DNA of 64,000 bases from Paludibacter sp. (GCA_024710005.1 JANJVQ010000036.1:1-64000), one strand, 5' to 3'. Numbered from the stretch's first letter, positions 46,558 to 56,061 are shown. The notes: generated by a model from the sequence alone, not told the origin. Translations and numbers: made by a program.

Positions 46558-48609
46558 TCAGAACTTTAGCCGTACGAGACAATTAATTTCTGATTTTCGA
46601 TTACCTGCTATCATCTCTTTTCCACTACCGATAGATTCACGCATATCCATGTATAATATACCGGCATATCGCAACCAGCACCCAAGGTTTTTATTGAAAT
46701 CGTAACTAAGGTTCACATAATACCTGCTCCCAATGCCAGAGAAGGCTGGCATGCTGAAAGCATATAGAATATTCTTTTCATATAGATAAATTCGGTTATC
46801 ATACGCTTGCACATCAAAAAAGAGATAACTGAAATCAATATTTAAAGGCCATTTCCTAAACCGAACGCTCACTTCCTGAAGTGCTGTTATTCCATACGTA
46901 GGAGCGATGTGTTCATTATGGACAATATTGGCATCAAATTGTTGTTTAAATTTGATAATCCCCGTTTCATAAACAGATTGGAATCTGAATGCAACCTTAT
47001 TTTCTCGCGAAAGCTTAGAGGTTGCCTCTTCCGAGCCGGAAAGATTTGCAACCTGCTGTTCGTACTTTGTCCTGCATATTAATGTTAATCGCCGGAGAGG
47101 TGTATAAGTGAGCAGGAGCAGATAATCCTTTCCGTTCGAAGGTGAATCAACACCATAACGTAACCAGGGAAAACGATAACTGTCGGCATAAAACGCGATT
47201 TTCCAGTTTTTTGCCGGTAGTATCTCAGCTCCTATATATACCCCTTTTTCATTTCTAACGCCTGATTTTTCTGAAAAAGAAGTCGCAAATAACGCATCAT
47301 ATTCAGGTCCGTAATTGCGATATAATAACGCAAGATTGACCCGGGAAAGAGGAGAAACGGTGAGACCGCAAATCAATGCAGGATGTTCAAAGTTCGAAAG
47401 TGCAGCTTCACCAAAAAAATTGAATTTATGCAACCTAAATCTGTAATGAAAACCTGAAACCCATTGCTTATTCCCGCTGAAATAAAACAGGTTATACGGA
47501 TATCGTTTAGGAATTAATTTCTTATCCATTTTCATAATCAGACTACTAACGCCGATTTGATACCAAACACCATTATAATCAAGATTAAATCCTGCCAGAT
47601 TTTGTTTCACCTTGTTCCTTTTCAGCATTTCATCCATTGTCCTGTGGTACCCCGTTTCATAGAAAGCCGGAAACACATTTTGCTCTACCTTTCCATCAAG
47701 TTGTCTGCCTGAAAAAAACACATGCAGACTTGTTTGCTCCTGTTGCAAAGAGATTGCCAGTCCTCTGAAAAAGTTAAATTCATTTGTAGAACCGTAACGT
47801 TTGAACCCTCCTGTAAGATCACACACCTTGGTTGTCATGGCTGATTTTCCACGACTAAATGCCTGACTAATCACAAGTCCCTGACCAAAACCTGCCTGAT
47901 AATCCCCAATAATTACATTTCTTATAATCCCCCGATTTTTAAATTGAAATGATACAGAGGTATAGTCATACCCCATTCTCAATTTTCCGAAGAATGGCTC
48001 ACCTGCATCTTTTTCTGCGGTAATACTCAACCATAACTTGTCTTTATAGTGAAATCTGTATTTCAGGTGATTATAAATCCGGCTTCCCATATATCCTGTA
48101 CTGTCGCCCATATTTTGCAGGCGATACCCCTCTTTCTGCTCCGGCACATAATCAGCACGAATTAATATTTCATTCTTCCCATATTTGAGGTACTTTTTCA
48201 AATCGATCTTCTCGTCTTTCTCATTTGAATTTGTTAATGTGACAAATGGAAGCATCCTTCTGATATCAGTCATATCAAGACCTTCGACCAACATCAGCTC
48301 ATAAATTGAGAAAAATCGCTCAGCTTTATATCGGTAATAAAGTATATTTTCAATCTGAATATCCGACAGAAACATCATTTTAGCAAGTTCCTCTCTTTCA
48401 GCCTGATTTAAATCCAGTGGATGTTGATTCAGGAAAATCAGTTCTTCATAAAAAACATTGAAATCCGGCTCAGTTTCACTTTCCTCTGCATACTGTTCGT
48501 AGACATCAGCTATGAATTGTTCAATTTCAGAAAGAGGTGTTTCTGATTGAGCATTTACAATCAAAAAATTACAACACAGAAAAATGGGTATTAGCATGAG
48601 ATTTTTCAT
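46558..48609 (-). CDS. Exported helix-hairpin-helix protein with C-terminal outer-membrane barrel
   Basis: The 683-residue protein has a signal peptide (IVNAQ). An N-terminal region at about 25-135 contains helix-hairpin-helix-like repeats (HPLDLNQAEREELAKMMFLS, RFFSIYELMLVEGLDMTDIR). The rest (about 150-683) alternates strands and polar turns with many aromatics (GYDYTSVSFQFK, RYYVNLSYDF) and ends in Phe, as outer membrane beta-barrels do. ComEA-like HhH motifs bind DNA, but they may mediate other contacts here. The gene lies 24 nt after a second outer membrane protein gene. Function unknown. Confidence 0.72.
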   Translation of the reverse strand: MKNLMLIPIFLCCNFLIVNAQSETPLSEIEQFIADVYEQYAEESETEPDFNVFYEELIFLNQHPLDLNQAEREELAKMMFLSDIQIENILYYRYKAERFFSIYELMLVEGLDMTDIRRMLPFVTLTNSNEKDEKIDLKKYLKYGKNEILIRADYVPEQKEGYRLQNMGDSTGYMGSRIYNHLKYRFHYKDKLWLSITAEKDAGEPFFGKLRMGYDYTSVSFQFKNRGIIRNVIIGDYQAGFGQGLVISQAFSRGKSAMTTKVCDLTGGFKRYGSTNEFNFFRGLAISLQQEQTSLHVFFSGRQLDGKVEQNVFPAFYETGYHRTMDEMLKRNKVKQNLAGFNLDYNGVWYQIGVSSLIMKMDKKLIPKRYPYNLFYFSGNKQWVSGFHYRFRLHKFNFFGEAALSNFEHPALICGLTVSPLSRVNLALLYRNYGPEYDALFATSFSEKSGVRNEKGVYIGAEILPAKNWKIAFYADSYRFPWLRYGVDSPSNGKDYLLLLTYTPLRRLTLICRTKYEQQVANLSGSEEATSKLSRENKVAFRFQSVYETGIIKFKQQFDANIVHNEHIAPTYGITALQEVSVRFRKWPLNIDFSYLFFDVQAYDNRIYLYEKNILYAFSMPAFSGIGSRYYVNLSYDFNKNLGCWLRYAGILYMDMRESIGSGKEMIAGNRKSEINCLVRLKF

Positions 48610-48633
48610 ACATCAGGCTTAAAAAACAACAAA

Positions 48634-49449
48634 TTAACGGTTAAAACTATATTGAAGTTGTGCAATGGAATTGAGTCCTAACAGCGGATGCAGCTCAACC
48701 GATAAATCAAAAGTAAACGGACTGAATTCAAACCCGAATCCCAGACAGGAAACCAGATATTCATGAGCATATGCACCAAGTTGGAATCGGGTTTGATTAC
48801 TAATACGGTAATCAAAAGCGGTTGCAAACCGGTAATTACTGCTCATTTCCTTATCAGTCTGAAATCGCCAGCAAAACTCAGGAGTAAAGTCATAAGCGCA
48901 TCCCAAACTAAAAATTGCAGGTAAATATTTTGTCTGCGATTCCCCTTTTATATGAGAACCAAAAGGATTATATACATGAAATCCAACCCTGAAAGTATCA
49001 TTGAATGGCACAGATAATCCGATTTGAGGATAAACTGTCGCGTAATACTTGTTGGATGGCGCAAAGTACACCGTATGATAATCAAATTGCAATCCAAGAC
49101 TAAACCGGTCAGAAAAATTACGAGCAATAGTCAAACCCATCAAAATTTCATGATACAGGGAAAATCCATGATGGACTGCCGAAAATGCTGCAACAAAATG
49201 ATTTGAAGGCCATAGAAAAGAAAAACATTTTGTTGCGAGTGTTGTTATAATATAGCGATTCTCAAACAAGACACTCATTTGAGGTATGATCTTTGTTGAC
49301 AAAGATGTCGGATTGTGAAAGGGAGTCCAGTTTTTTGTATCGGAAACAGAGGTATTGGCTACAGAAACAGAAGCTGGAAGTGAGGATGTAATTTGTGCAT
49401 ATACAGGTAGCTGCACAAAACCCAACAGGAATAAGATAATTCTTTTCAT
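48634..49449 (-). CDS. Predicted outer membrane beta-barrel protein
   Basis: The 271-residue protein has a signal peptide (QLPVYAQ) and repeated strand-like segments with Gly and aromatics (SLGLQFDYHTVYF, FRVGFHVYNPFG, LGFGFEFSPFTFDLSVEL). It ends in NR after a strand. The start (ASVSVANTSVSDTKNWTPFHNPTSL) looks like PorV/FadL-type transport barrels. It is co-transcribed with the HhH barrel gene. No specific function can be assigned. Confidence 0.6.
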   Translation of the reverse strand: MKRIILFLLGFVQLPVYAQITSSLPASVSVANTSVSDTKNWTPFHNPTSLSTKIIPQMSVLFENRYIITTLATKCFSFLWPSNHFVAAFSAVHHGFSLYHEILMGLTIARNFSDRFSLGLQFDYHTVYFAPSNKYYATVYPQIGLSVPFNDTFRVGFHVYNPFGSHIKGESQTKYLPAIFSLGCAYDFTPEFCWRFQTDKEMSSNYRFATAFDYRISNQTRFQLGAYAHEYLVSCLGFGFEFSPFTFDLSVELHPLLGLNSIAQLQYSFNR

Positions 49450-49616
49450 GACCCTAAGGTTTAAGCTGTTAAATAAGTAAACAATCAGACTTCAAAATTA
49501 TCAAAGTACTTGCTAAGGAACAAAAAATAACGCATAATTTCATTATCATTATATCTTTTAAACTTTTAATATAAGAATAGACTTGATAAAAGGGAAAGTT
49601 ATTATCGAATTTTATA

Positions 49617-49647
49617 TTTGTTTTTTGATACAAATTATATACATTTG
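49617..49647 (+). promoter_or_regulatory. Perfect promoter placed almost on the DUF4294 start codon
   Basis: TTTG (49617-49620), 19 nt, TACATTTG (49640-49647) match the consensus fully. The ATG is at 49653, five bases after the -7 box, so the mRNA would have hardly any leader. Confidence 0.75.
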
Positions 49648-49652
49648 CAGTG

Positions 49653-50264
49653 ATGTTTAAGAATCTCAACATATTGATTATATTGTTATTCATGACAGGG
49701 CTGATTGCCTCTTCTTCAGCTCAGCAAATGCATGAACCATTGCCTCCGGGAAGTCAGCGACTTGCCGTGATGGTTGATGGAAATGATACTGTATATCTGG
49801 CATTTTTGAGGGATATTTATGTTTTCCCGAAGATTAAATTCAACAGTAAAAAGCAGGAACAGTTTTACTGGCGAACAGTAAGAGACGTTAAGAAAGCATT
49901 GCCTTACGCCAAGATTGTAAGCACAGAACTCTTCAGGGTAAACACTTTGTTGGGAGACATCAAGAATGAGAGCCAAAGAAAAAAATATCTTGCTCAATAC
50001 GAAAAAGACATCTTTAAAAAATATGAACCTGAACTGCGTAAACTCACCATCAACCAAGGAAGACTTCTTCTGAAGTTGATTGACCGCGAGTGCAATTCAA
50101 CCTCTTATGATTTAATTAAGAGTTATCGCGGTAGTGTTTCCGCCTTTTTCTGGCAGGGAATTGCCCGTATTTTCGGTTCAAATTTAAAATCTGAATACGA
50201 TGCTTCAGGAAATGACCGGATTGTGGAAAGGGTCATTCTACTGGTAGAAGCGGGTCAGCTTTAG
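49653..50264 (+). CDS. DUF4294-family exported protein
   Basis: From ATG 49653 the protein has 203 residues with a signal peptide (LIASSSAQ). The family core includes LPPGSQRLAVMVDGNDTVYLAFLRDIYVFP and RKLTINQGRLLLKLIDRECN, conserved in many Bacteroidota. The function is not known. A GTG at 49650 lies one codon upstream; the ATG fits better. The promoter sits directly before it, so a leaderless transcript is likely. The next gene follows after 20 nt. Confidence 0.82.
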   Translation: MFKNLNILIILLFMTGLIASSSAQQMHEPLPPGSQRLAVMVDGNDTVYLAFLRDIYVFPKIKFNSKKQEQFYWRTVRDVKKALPYAKIVSTELFRVNTLLGDIKNESQRKKYLAQYEKDIFKKYEPELRKLTINQGRLLLKLIDRECNSTSYDLIKSYRGSVSAFFWQGIARIFGSNLKSEYDASGNDRIVERVILLVEAGQL

Positions 50265-50284
50265 TATTAACTTAATTATAATTT

Positions 50285-50893
50285 ATGAGAAAAAATCTGT
50301 TCTCTGCTTTTAAAAGCTTATTTATCAGGTCTTTTGATGATGAACTTACTGACTCCCGAAAAAATATCGTACGTGCTGAAATAAAAGCAAAAAAACAAAA
50401 CATCACAGATGCTTATAAAACGGAACAAGCTAATGCAGTTTATACTAAGATTGAGCAGATGCCTGAATTTAAAGAGGCAAAAACAGTGCTGATGTATTGG
50501 TCTGTGTCCGATGAATTACCTACTCATCCGTTTATCAAAAAATGGAGTATTGCTAAAACAATCCTGCTGCCGGTTGTAAAAGGTCAACACATGACCATCC
50601 GTCCTTTTGTTTCAGAAGAAATGCTTACACAGGGTGATTTCAAAATCATGGAACCCAAATCCGGAAATGATTATCTGAAAACGGTGGATCTGGTAATTGT
50701 ACCGGGTGTTGCTTTCGACCGGAAAAAGAAAAGAATCGGTAGGGGAAAGGGATATTATGATAAGTACTTCAAAAACAAACGCATAAAGAAATGGGGTATC
50801 GGATTTGATTTTCAGCTGTATGAAAGCCTTCCTGCAGCTTCTTATGATATCAACATGGATAGGATTATTACGCCATCCGAGACGATTTGGTAA
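50285..50893 (+). CDS. 5-formyltetrahydrofolate cyclo-ligase
   Basis: The 202-residue enzyme turns 5-formyl-THF into 5,10-methenyl-THF with ATP. The family motifs are KAKKQNITDAYKTEQA near the N-terminus, LVIVPGVAFDRKKKRIGRGK and GYYDKYF, which form the substrate and Mg-ATP site. The N-terminus has about 20 extra basic residues before the usual start of the family, but no ATG allows a shorter form. The last 26 nt overlap the end of an unknown gene on the other strand. Confidence 0.9.
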   Translation: MRKNLFSAFKSLFIRSFDDELTDSRKNIVRAEIKAKKQNITDAYKTEQANAVYTKIEQMPEFKEAKTVLMYWSVSDELPTHPFIKKWSIAKTILLPVVKGQHMTIRPFVSEEMLTQGDFKIMEPKSGNDYLKTVDLVIVPGVAFDRKKKRIGRGKGYYDKYFKNKRIKKWGIGFDFQLYESLPAASYDINMDRIITPSETIW

Positions 50894-51584
50894 GCTCCGG
50901 CTCTCCCTTCCGGTAATAATACACGAGACCGTATTCACGACATTTCTCCAGCTTGTCAAAAGGGTCCATATCCTTATAATATGCTTCAACCTGATTCCAG
51001 ATATCCAGGATAATTTCGTCACCCTTTGTTCTGAGACTAACCAATTCTTCCCATTGCCGGGCAGTAGAATGCTGGTGAATTTTCTGTGTAGATTTGTACT
51101 CTTTGAAGATTTCGTAATGGACTTTGACTTTGGCAATTGCCGGATTATAAATAGGTAATCCTCCATTGCGAATGCGTTCATTTTCTCCGTCGATAATGCA
51201 TTTACCCCATTGTAAAAGAGCCGACTCGGTACTTAAATCGGGCACATTGTGTATTTCGGGATCCAACTGATAAAACAACTTGTGCTCCTTTTTGATGTCT
51301 CCCCGTATTACTGCCAGATTAAACACCTGTATGAAATGGGAAATGTAAAGACGTACGTTATGTATAATCTGCTGGTATCTTTTGTTTGCATTTACCTGAT
51401 TCTCTAGTGTTTGTTGATACTGCAACTGCTGCTTCTCAAAAACAGACAGAAAATTCTTTGCTTCAAGAATTGTCTTGAATGCAACAACATGATTATTATA
51501 GCCTGATTTATCTTCTTTTTGAATAGCAGTGCGAAGCGCTCTTAATCTAGATTGATCAGTATTGGGTAAACGACGGTATGGCAT
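50868..51584 (-). CDS. Conserved hypothetical protein
   Basis: The 238-residue soluble protein has no signal peptide or membrane segment. It is mostly helical, with coiled-coil-like stretches (KQQLQYQQTLENQVNANKRY) and a positively charged N-terminus (MPYRRLPNTDQSRLRALRTA). I do not recognise the family. It stands alone on the minus strand before the polyprenyl synthetase operon end, overlapping the cyclo-ligase tail by 26 nt. Confidence 0.65.
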   Translation of the reverse strand: MPYRRLPNTDQSRLRALRTAIQKEDKSGYNNHVVAFKTILEAKNFLSVFEKQQLQYQQTLENQVNANKRYQQIIHNVRLYISHFIQVFNLAVIRGDIKKEHKLFYQLDPEIHNVPDLSTESALLQWGKCIIDGENERIRNGGLPIYNPAIAKVKVHYEIFKEYKSTQKIHQHSTARQWEELVSLRTKGDEIILDIWNQVEAYYKDMDPFDKLEKCREYGLVYYYRKGEPELTKSSRMA

Positions 51585-51651
51585 GAAAAAATTAAACTGT
51601 AATTAAGTATTGTTCATCAAAGATATTCACATACTTGCAAAGATATAAAAA

Positions 51652-52626
51652 TTAATCGTTTCTGAACATTAATTTTTCAGCTAATTTTCTCAATTCCTGT
51701 TTTTTATTTGAAGAAACACTCACTTTTTCCAACGATGCGATGGCCTTTTCATAATAAATGCTCATAGTGTCTTCGCATATTTTTTTGACATCCAGTTGAT
51801 TATAAATTTCTGTCACCTCCCTAACCTTTTTTTGAGGTTCCGGATTGGGTTCATTCAGCCAAAAATTTAATTTCTTCTGCATTTCTCCCGAAGCTGCTTT
51901 TTTTGCATGGATAAGCAGATAGGTCTTTTTATTGCATAGAATATCTCCCCCGATCTGCTTCCCGAAAGTTTCGGGATTTCCATATACATCCAACAGGTCG
52001 TCTTTAAGCTGAAAGGCCAATCCTATATTGATTCCGAAATTATATAAATGTACTGCATCCTCTTCTGAAGCCCCCCCTATAATTGCTCCTGTTTGCAGCG
52101 AGCAGCCAAGCAATACCGCCGTTTTGAGCCTGATCATTTCAATATATTCCTCGGGTAACACATGCTCACGTTGCTCAAATTCCATGTCGTACTGCTGTCC
52201 CTCACAAATCTCGGCTGCAGTGCGTGTAAATAGTTTCAAAACGGTTTTCAGATAAGGTGAAGGCGTCTCCAACAATAGTTCATAGGCCATTATTTGCATA
52301 ACATCTCCCGAGAGTATAGCCGTGTTTTCATCCCATTTTACATGCACGGTAGGCTTTCCCCTCCGGATAGTAGCTTTATCCATGATATCATCGTGCAACA
52401 AGGTGAAATTGTGAAAAACTTCAATCCCGATGGCGGGTTTAATCGCCGGATTAATATTATCGCTGAATAAATTACAGGCCATCAGAGTTAATGCCGGACG
52501 AACACGTTTGCCTCCCTGTCCCATTGTATAGTCAATCGGATCGTATAAGCCGGCGGGTTCCCTGTGCCATTTGATTTGCTGAATAGCAGCATTTACAATC
52601 GATGATGTTGCTTCAAAACTATACAT
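51652..52626 (-). CDS. Polyprenyl (trans-isoprenyl) diphosphate synthetase
   Basis: The 324-residue enzyme lengthens isoprenoid chains. The two Asp-rich motifs are LLHDDIMDKATIRRG (first, FARM) and QLKDDLLDVYGNPETFGKQ (second). GGKRVRPALTLMAC is the family N-terminal motif. Chain length cannot be read securely. It closes the PASTA-rluD-ddl operon, 6 nt from ddl, and could serve quinone or carrier-lipid synthesis. Confidence 0.92.
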   Translation of the reverse strand: MYSFEATSSIVNAAIQQIKWHREPAGLYDPIDYTMGQGGKRVRPALTLMACNLFSDNINPAIKPAIGIEVFHNFTLLHDDIMDKATIRRGKPTVHVKWDENTAILSGDVMQIMAYELLLETPSPYLKTVLKLFTRTAAEICEGQQYDMEFEQREHVLPEEYIEMIRLKTAVLLGCSLQTGAIIGGASEEDAVHLYNFGINIGLAFQLKDDLLDVYGNPETFGKQIGGDILCNKKTYLLIHAKKAASGEMQKKLNFWLNEPNPEPQKKVREVTEIYNQLDVKKICEDTMSIYYEKAIASLEKVSVSSNKKQELRKLAEKLMFRND

Positions 52627-52632
52627 AAACGA

Positions 52633-53619
52633 TTATTTACGTTTGGCAAGTTCATTTTCGATAATATCTGTCAGTATGTCTTTCATCTGTAATCCAGCCG
52701 CCCGAACCTGTTGAGGAATGAAACTGGTTGTCGTCATTCCGGGTGTGGTGTTAACTTCCAGCAAATTAATCACCTCTCCTTCAGTAATGATATAGTCTAT
52801 CCTGATGATGCCTTTGCATCCAAGAATATCATAAATGGCCGAAGTGAGCTTTTGCACACGTTCGGTAAGTTCATTACTGATTCTGGCTGGTGTAATTTCC
52901 TCAACCTGACCTTTATACTTGGCGTCAAAATCAAAAAACTCATTGTGAGGAACCACTTCTGTTACTGGTAAAACAACCGATTTGTATTGGGTTTTATATA
53001 TTCCGCAGGTAATTTCAGTCCCTTGCATATAAGCCTCAATCATCACTTCATTTCCTTCCCTGAAAGCCTTTTCTATGGCCGGTTGGACATCTTCTTTTGA
53101 TTTAACTTTTGTTACACCAAAACTACTACCTCCTACATTCGGCTTTACAAAACAGGGAAATCCAATTTTTTGAGCCACCTCATCAGTACTTACTGTTTGT
53201 CCGCTGCGCAACAATATTGATTCTGAAACTTTTACACCAAAACTTTTCAAATACTGATTACAGGTGAATTTATTGAATGTCAATGCCGAAGCAAGAACCC
53301 CACAAGTTGAATACGGAATTCCTATTAAATCAAAATATCCTTGTAAAATACCATCCTCTCCCGGCGTACCGTGAATAGTAATATACGCGAAGTCAAATTT
53401 TATCTTTTCCCCCTGATAAATAAAACTGAAATCAGACCTGTTAATATCAATCTGTTCATTTTCAGCAACATTAACGACCCATGCTTCTTTGGTTAAAGTA
53501 ACCTGATACACCTGATAGCTGTCCTGATCCATAAAGGAAAGTAATCCGGCAGCACTTTTGAGTGAAACAACAACTTCAGAGGAATCTCCTCCGGCAACGA
53601 TGGCAACAATAGGTTTCAT
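52633..53619 (-). CDS. ddl: D-alanine--D-alanine ligase
   Basis: The 328-residue ATP-grasp enzyme makes D-Ala-D-Ala for peptidoglycan. Motifs are VAIVAGGDSSEVVVSLKSAA at the N-terminus (where many homologues have His-Glu), HGTPGEDGILQGYFDLIGIP, CFVKPNVGGSSFGVTKV and LLEVNTTPGMTTTSFIPQQ. Length is normal. It follows rluD by 4 nt. Confidence 0.95.
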   Translation of the reverse strand: MKPIVAIVAGGDSSEVVVSLKSAAGLLSFMDQDSYQVYQVTLTKEAWVVNVAENEQIDINRSDFSFIYQGEKIKFDFAYITIHGTPGEDGILQGYFDLIGIPYSTCGVLASALTFNKFTCNQYLKSFGVKVSESILLRSGQTVSTDEVAQKIGFPCFVKPNVGGSSFGVTKVKSKEDVQPAIEKAFREGNEVMIEAYMQGTEITCGIYKTQYKSVVLPVTEVVPHNEFFDFDAKYKGQVEEITPARISNELTERVQKLTSAIYDILGCKGIIRIDYIITEGEVINLLEVNTTPGMTTTSFIPQQVRAAGLQMKDILTDIIENELAKRK

Positions 53620-53623
53620 ATCG

Positions 53624-54685
53624 TTATAAATTCAAATGTGTTTGGGCATATTCTCGCCACATATCAATTAATTTTTGTAAATCTTCCGGTATCTCACTTT
53701 CAAAATGCATGTATTCCTTTGTCCGTGGATGTACAAAGCCCAGGGTCTTAGCATGCAGTGCCTGTCTCGGACAAGCATAAAAACAATTTTTCACGAATAA
53801 CTTGTAATAAGCAGATGTGGTACCTTTTAGTATCACATTGCCTCCATATCGTTCATCATTGAAAAGCGTGTGGCCAATGTGTTTCATGTGTACCCGAATC
53901 TGATGCGTTCTTCCCGTTTCGAGCCGGCATTCAACCAATGTTGCATAACCAAATCGTTCAATAACCCTGAAGTGTGTTATCGCAAATTTGGCATACGGAT
54001 TTTCTCCATCCGGGAATACTTTAAAGCGCATGCGGTCGCTCGGGTCACGAGCGAGGTCACCGGTAATGGTTCCTTCATCTTCCTTTACATTTCCCCACAC
54101 CAGGGCATAATACCTTCGCTTGGTCGTTTTCTCAAAGAATTGCTTTCCAAGGTGTTGTTTGGCATCTTCGGTTTTAGCTATCAGCAGCAATCCCGATGTA
54201 TCCTTGTCAATCCTATGAACCAATCCTAACCTGGAATCATTGGCATCAAAATCTTTATTATCCTTTAAGTGGTAGGCTATTGCATTTAACAGGGTCCCAT
54301 CGTAATTCCCGAATCCGGGATGCACAACCAGTCCGGGCTGCTTATTTACCAGTATAATATCATCATCTTCATATACAATATTGATGGGAATATCCTGGGG
54401 AACAATAATATACTCAGAAGGCGGATAGGCCAACACGATGGTTATCACATCGCCGGGTTTAACTCTGTAGCTGGATTTTACAGGTTTTTCATTGACCCTG
54501 ATGTTTCCTGCATCCGCAGCTTCCTGGATACGGTTACGGGAAATACTGGCCATGATATTGACCAAATACTTGTCTATCCGCATCATGCTCTGGCCTTTGT
54601 CGACCACGAAGCGGTAATGTTCAAAAAGCTCCTGTTCCGAGCCTAATTCATCATCTTCAATTTCTTCTAAAAATTCTTCTTCCAC
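53624..54685 (-). CDS. rluD: RluD-family 23S rRNA pseudouridine synthase
   Basis: The 353-residue enzyme has an acidic N-terminal stretch of about 30 residues, an S4 domain (MRIDKYLVNIMASISRNRIQ) and the catalytic domain with LGLVHRIDKDTSGLLLIAKT, in which the Asp is the catalytic residue. LETGRTHQIRVHMKHIGH follows. The start codon is GTG at 54685; the acidic segment before the S4 domain could also be reached by a later start, so the N-terminus is somewhat uncertain. It lies 16 nt after the PASTA gene. Confidence 0.93.
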   Translation of the reverse strand: MEEEFLEEIEDDELGSEQELFEHYRFVVDKGQSMMRIDKYLVNIMASISRNRIQEAADAGNIRVNEKPVKSSYRVKPGDVITIVLAYPPSEYIIVPQDIPINIVYEDDDIILVNKQPGLVVHPGFGNYDGTLLNAIAYHLKDNKDFDANDSRLGLVHRIDKDTSGLLLIAKTEDAKQHLGKQFFEKTTKRRYYALVWGNVKEDEGTITGDLARDPSDRMRFKVFPDGENPYAKFAITHFRVIERFGYATLVECRLETGRTHQIRVHMKHIGHTLFNDERYGGNVILKGTTSAYYKLFVKNCFYACPRQALHAKTLGFVHPRTKEYMHFESEIPEDLQKLIDMWREYAQTHLNL

Positions 54686-54701
54686 TTGCTATTCCTCCTT
54701 T

Positions 54702-55523
54702 TTAGAAAAATTCCTCTTCTTCAAACTGACTGTTAACTGATTCTTCTATTCGATTTTTATCTCTTGTTAACCAGATGTCTATGCGCGAACCATCAGGCAT
54801 TTTTTCGCCGGCAGATGGGGTTTGTCTGTATATCATGTACTCATTTTCATTCGCAGCAGGAGTTACATCATAATTCACAGCACCGATGATAAAAGATGAC
54901 AAAATTGCTTCGTTTTTTGCTTCATTAAATGATTTACCAATCAAACCCGGTACAGTAGAAACACCCTCTCCTACTCCACTACCGACCACAAGTACCACCG
55001 CGGCTCCTTCAGGTAAACGGGTACCCGGTTCGATCTGCTGCCCCAGGTAACTCACATCAATGACCAAATCCTTGAATTCAGAAGGTCTGTATACTACTCC
55101 CGAAACTCTAAGACCCAACGATTTTATGAGGGCATCAGCCTGTCTGAATGAAACATCGTTCACATCCGGAAAAGGAATCATTTTCACCTGCCGTTTATTA
55201 AGAATCAAGTAAATAGATCTGTTTTTCTTCACCGATGAATTTGCCGGCGGAATTTGTTCTACGATGGTCCCCAATGCTTTTTCCTTTACATAAACCGAAT
55301 CAATAACCTGGGTATATAAATCATAATTTTCAAGCAGATTCTGAGCCTCTTCTACGTATAAACCCTGTAGATCAGGGACAGTAACCGACTCACCATGATG
55401 TGTATATTGATCCAGCACGATCAGGGTAATCCAAGCCAACGCGATTACGATGACAATCGCCAGTAAAATGCGTTTCACAATATAACCCGCGATACTTTCT
55501 CTCCAAAAGGTCTTAAAATCCAT
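54702..55523 (-). CDS. Membrane-anchored protein with three PASTA domains
   Basis: The 273-residue protein has a short cytoplasmic N-terminus and one membrane helix at about 16-36. Three PASTA repeats follow (VTVPDLQGLYVEEAQNLLEN, MIPFPDVNDVSFRQADALIK, STVPGLIGKSFNEAKNEAIL) and an acidic tail. PASTA domains bind peptidoglycan or lipid II-like ligands and usually belong to PBPs or Ser/Thr kinases, but no enzyme domain is here. The gene heads the rluD-ddl-polyprenyl synthetase operon with a strong promoter at 55556-55586, so it may sense or assist cell wall synthesis. Confidence 0.9.
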   Translation of the reverse strand: MDFKTFWRESIAGYIVKRILLAIVIVIALAWITLIVLDQYTHHGESVTVPDLQGLYVEEAQNLLENYDLYTQVIDSVYVKEKALGTIVEQIPPANSSVKKNRSIYLILNKRQVKMIPFPDVNDVSFRQADALIKSLGLRVSGVVYRPSEFKDLVIDVSYLGQQIEPGTRLPEGAAVVLVVGSGVGEGVSTVPGLIGKSFNEAKNEAILSSFIIGAVNYDVTPAANENEYMIYRQTPSAGEKMPDGSRIDIWLTRDKNRIEESVNSQFEEEEFF

Positions 55524-55555
55524 GACTAACCGTTTTATAAAAGATTGTTGTTCAG

Positions 55556-55586
55556 CAAAAATACCGGAACCAAAACAATTGCCAAA
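55556..55586 (-). promoter_or_regulatory. Consensus promoter for the PASTA-rluD-ddl operon
   Basis: On the minus strand TTTG at 55583-55586, exactly 19 nt, and TATTTTTG at 55556-55563. The start codon at 55523 gives a leader of about 30 nt. Confidence 0.75.
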
Positions 55587-55692
55587 ATTAATGAAATAAT
55601 CTTATTATTAGTAATAACAAAGCCTATAAAAACAAAAATACATCAAACACGTTATACATGATACAAATAAACAACTTGATTCAAAACCAAAT

Positions 55693-56061
55693 ATGAAACT
55701 ATTGAAGACTCATGACGAACGGATTGCAAAAATGACTTTTGCCTCCGTATATCCCATGTATTTAGTAAAAATTGAGAAAAAAGGAAGAACGAAAGATGAA
55801 CTTCATCAGGTTATTGAGTGGCTGACCGGTTTCGATGAACAAAAGCTTCAAAAACTTATTCAGGAGAATGTTTCTTTTGAAACTTTCTTTCAAAAAGCCA
55901 ATTTAAACCCCAATGCTCACCTCATTAAAGGATTGATTTGTGGTTACCGCATAGAAGAAATTGAGAATCCCATAACACGACAAGTCAGGTATTTAGACAA
56001 ATTAGTGGATGAACTGGCAAAAGGACGTAAAATGGATAAAATACTAAGAGCCACTTCATAA
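55693..56061 (+). CDS. DUF2200-family protein
   Basis: The 122-residue protein begins HDERIAKMTFASVYPMYLVKIE and has the family core RTKDELHQVIEWLTGFDEQKL and LIKGLICGYRIEEIENPITR. It has no signal peptide or membrane segment. Its function is not known. The gene stands alone on the plus strand between two minus-strand operons and ends in a hairpin shared with rpmH. Confidence 0.85.
   Translation: MKLLKTHDERIAKMTFASVYPMYLVKIEKKGRTKDELHQVIEWLTGFDEQKLQKLIQENVSFETFFQKANLNPNAHLIKGLICGYRIEEIENPITRQVRYLDKLVDELAKGRKMDKILRATS

Noticed and set aside
54702-55523. PASTA-type Ser/Thr kinase
   Set aside because: No kinase motifs precede the membrane helix; only a short cytoplasmic tail is present.
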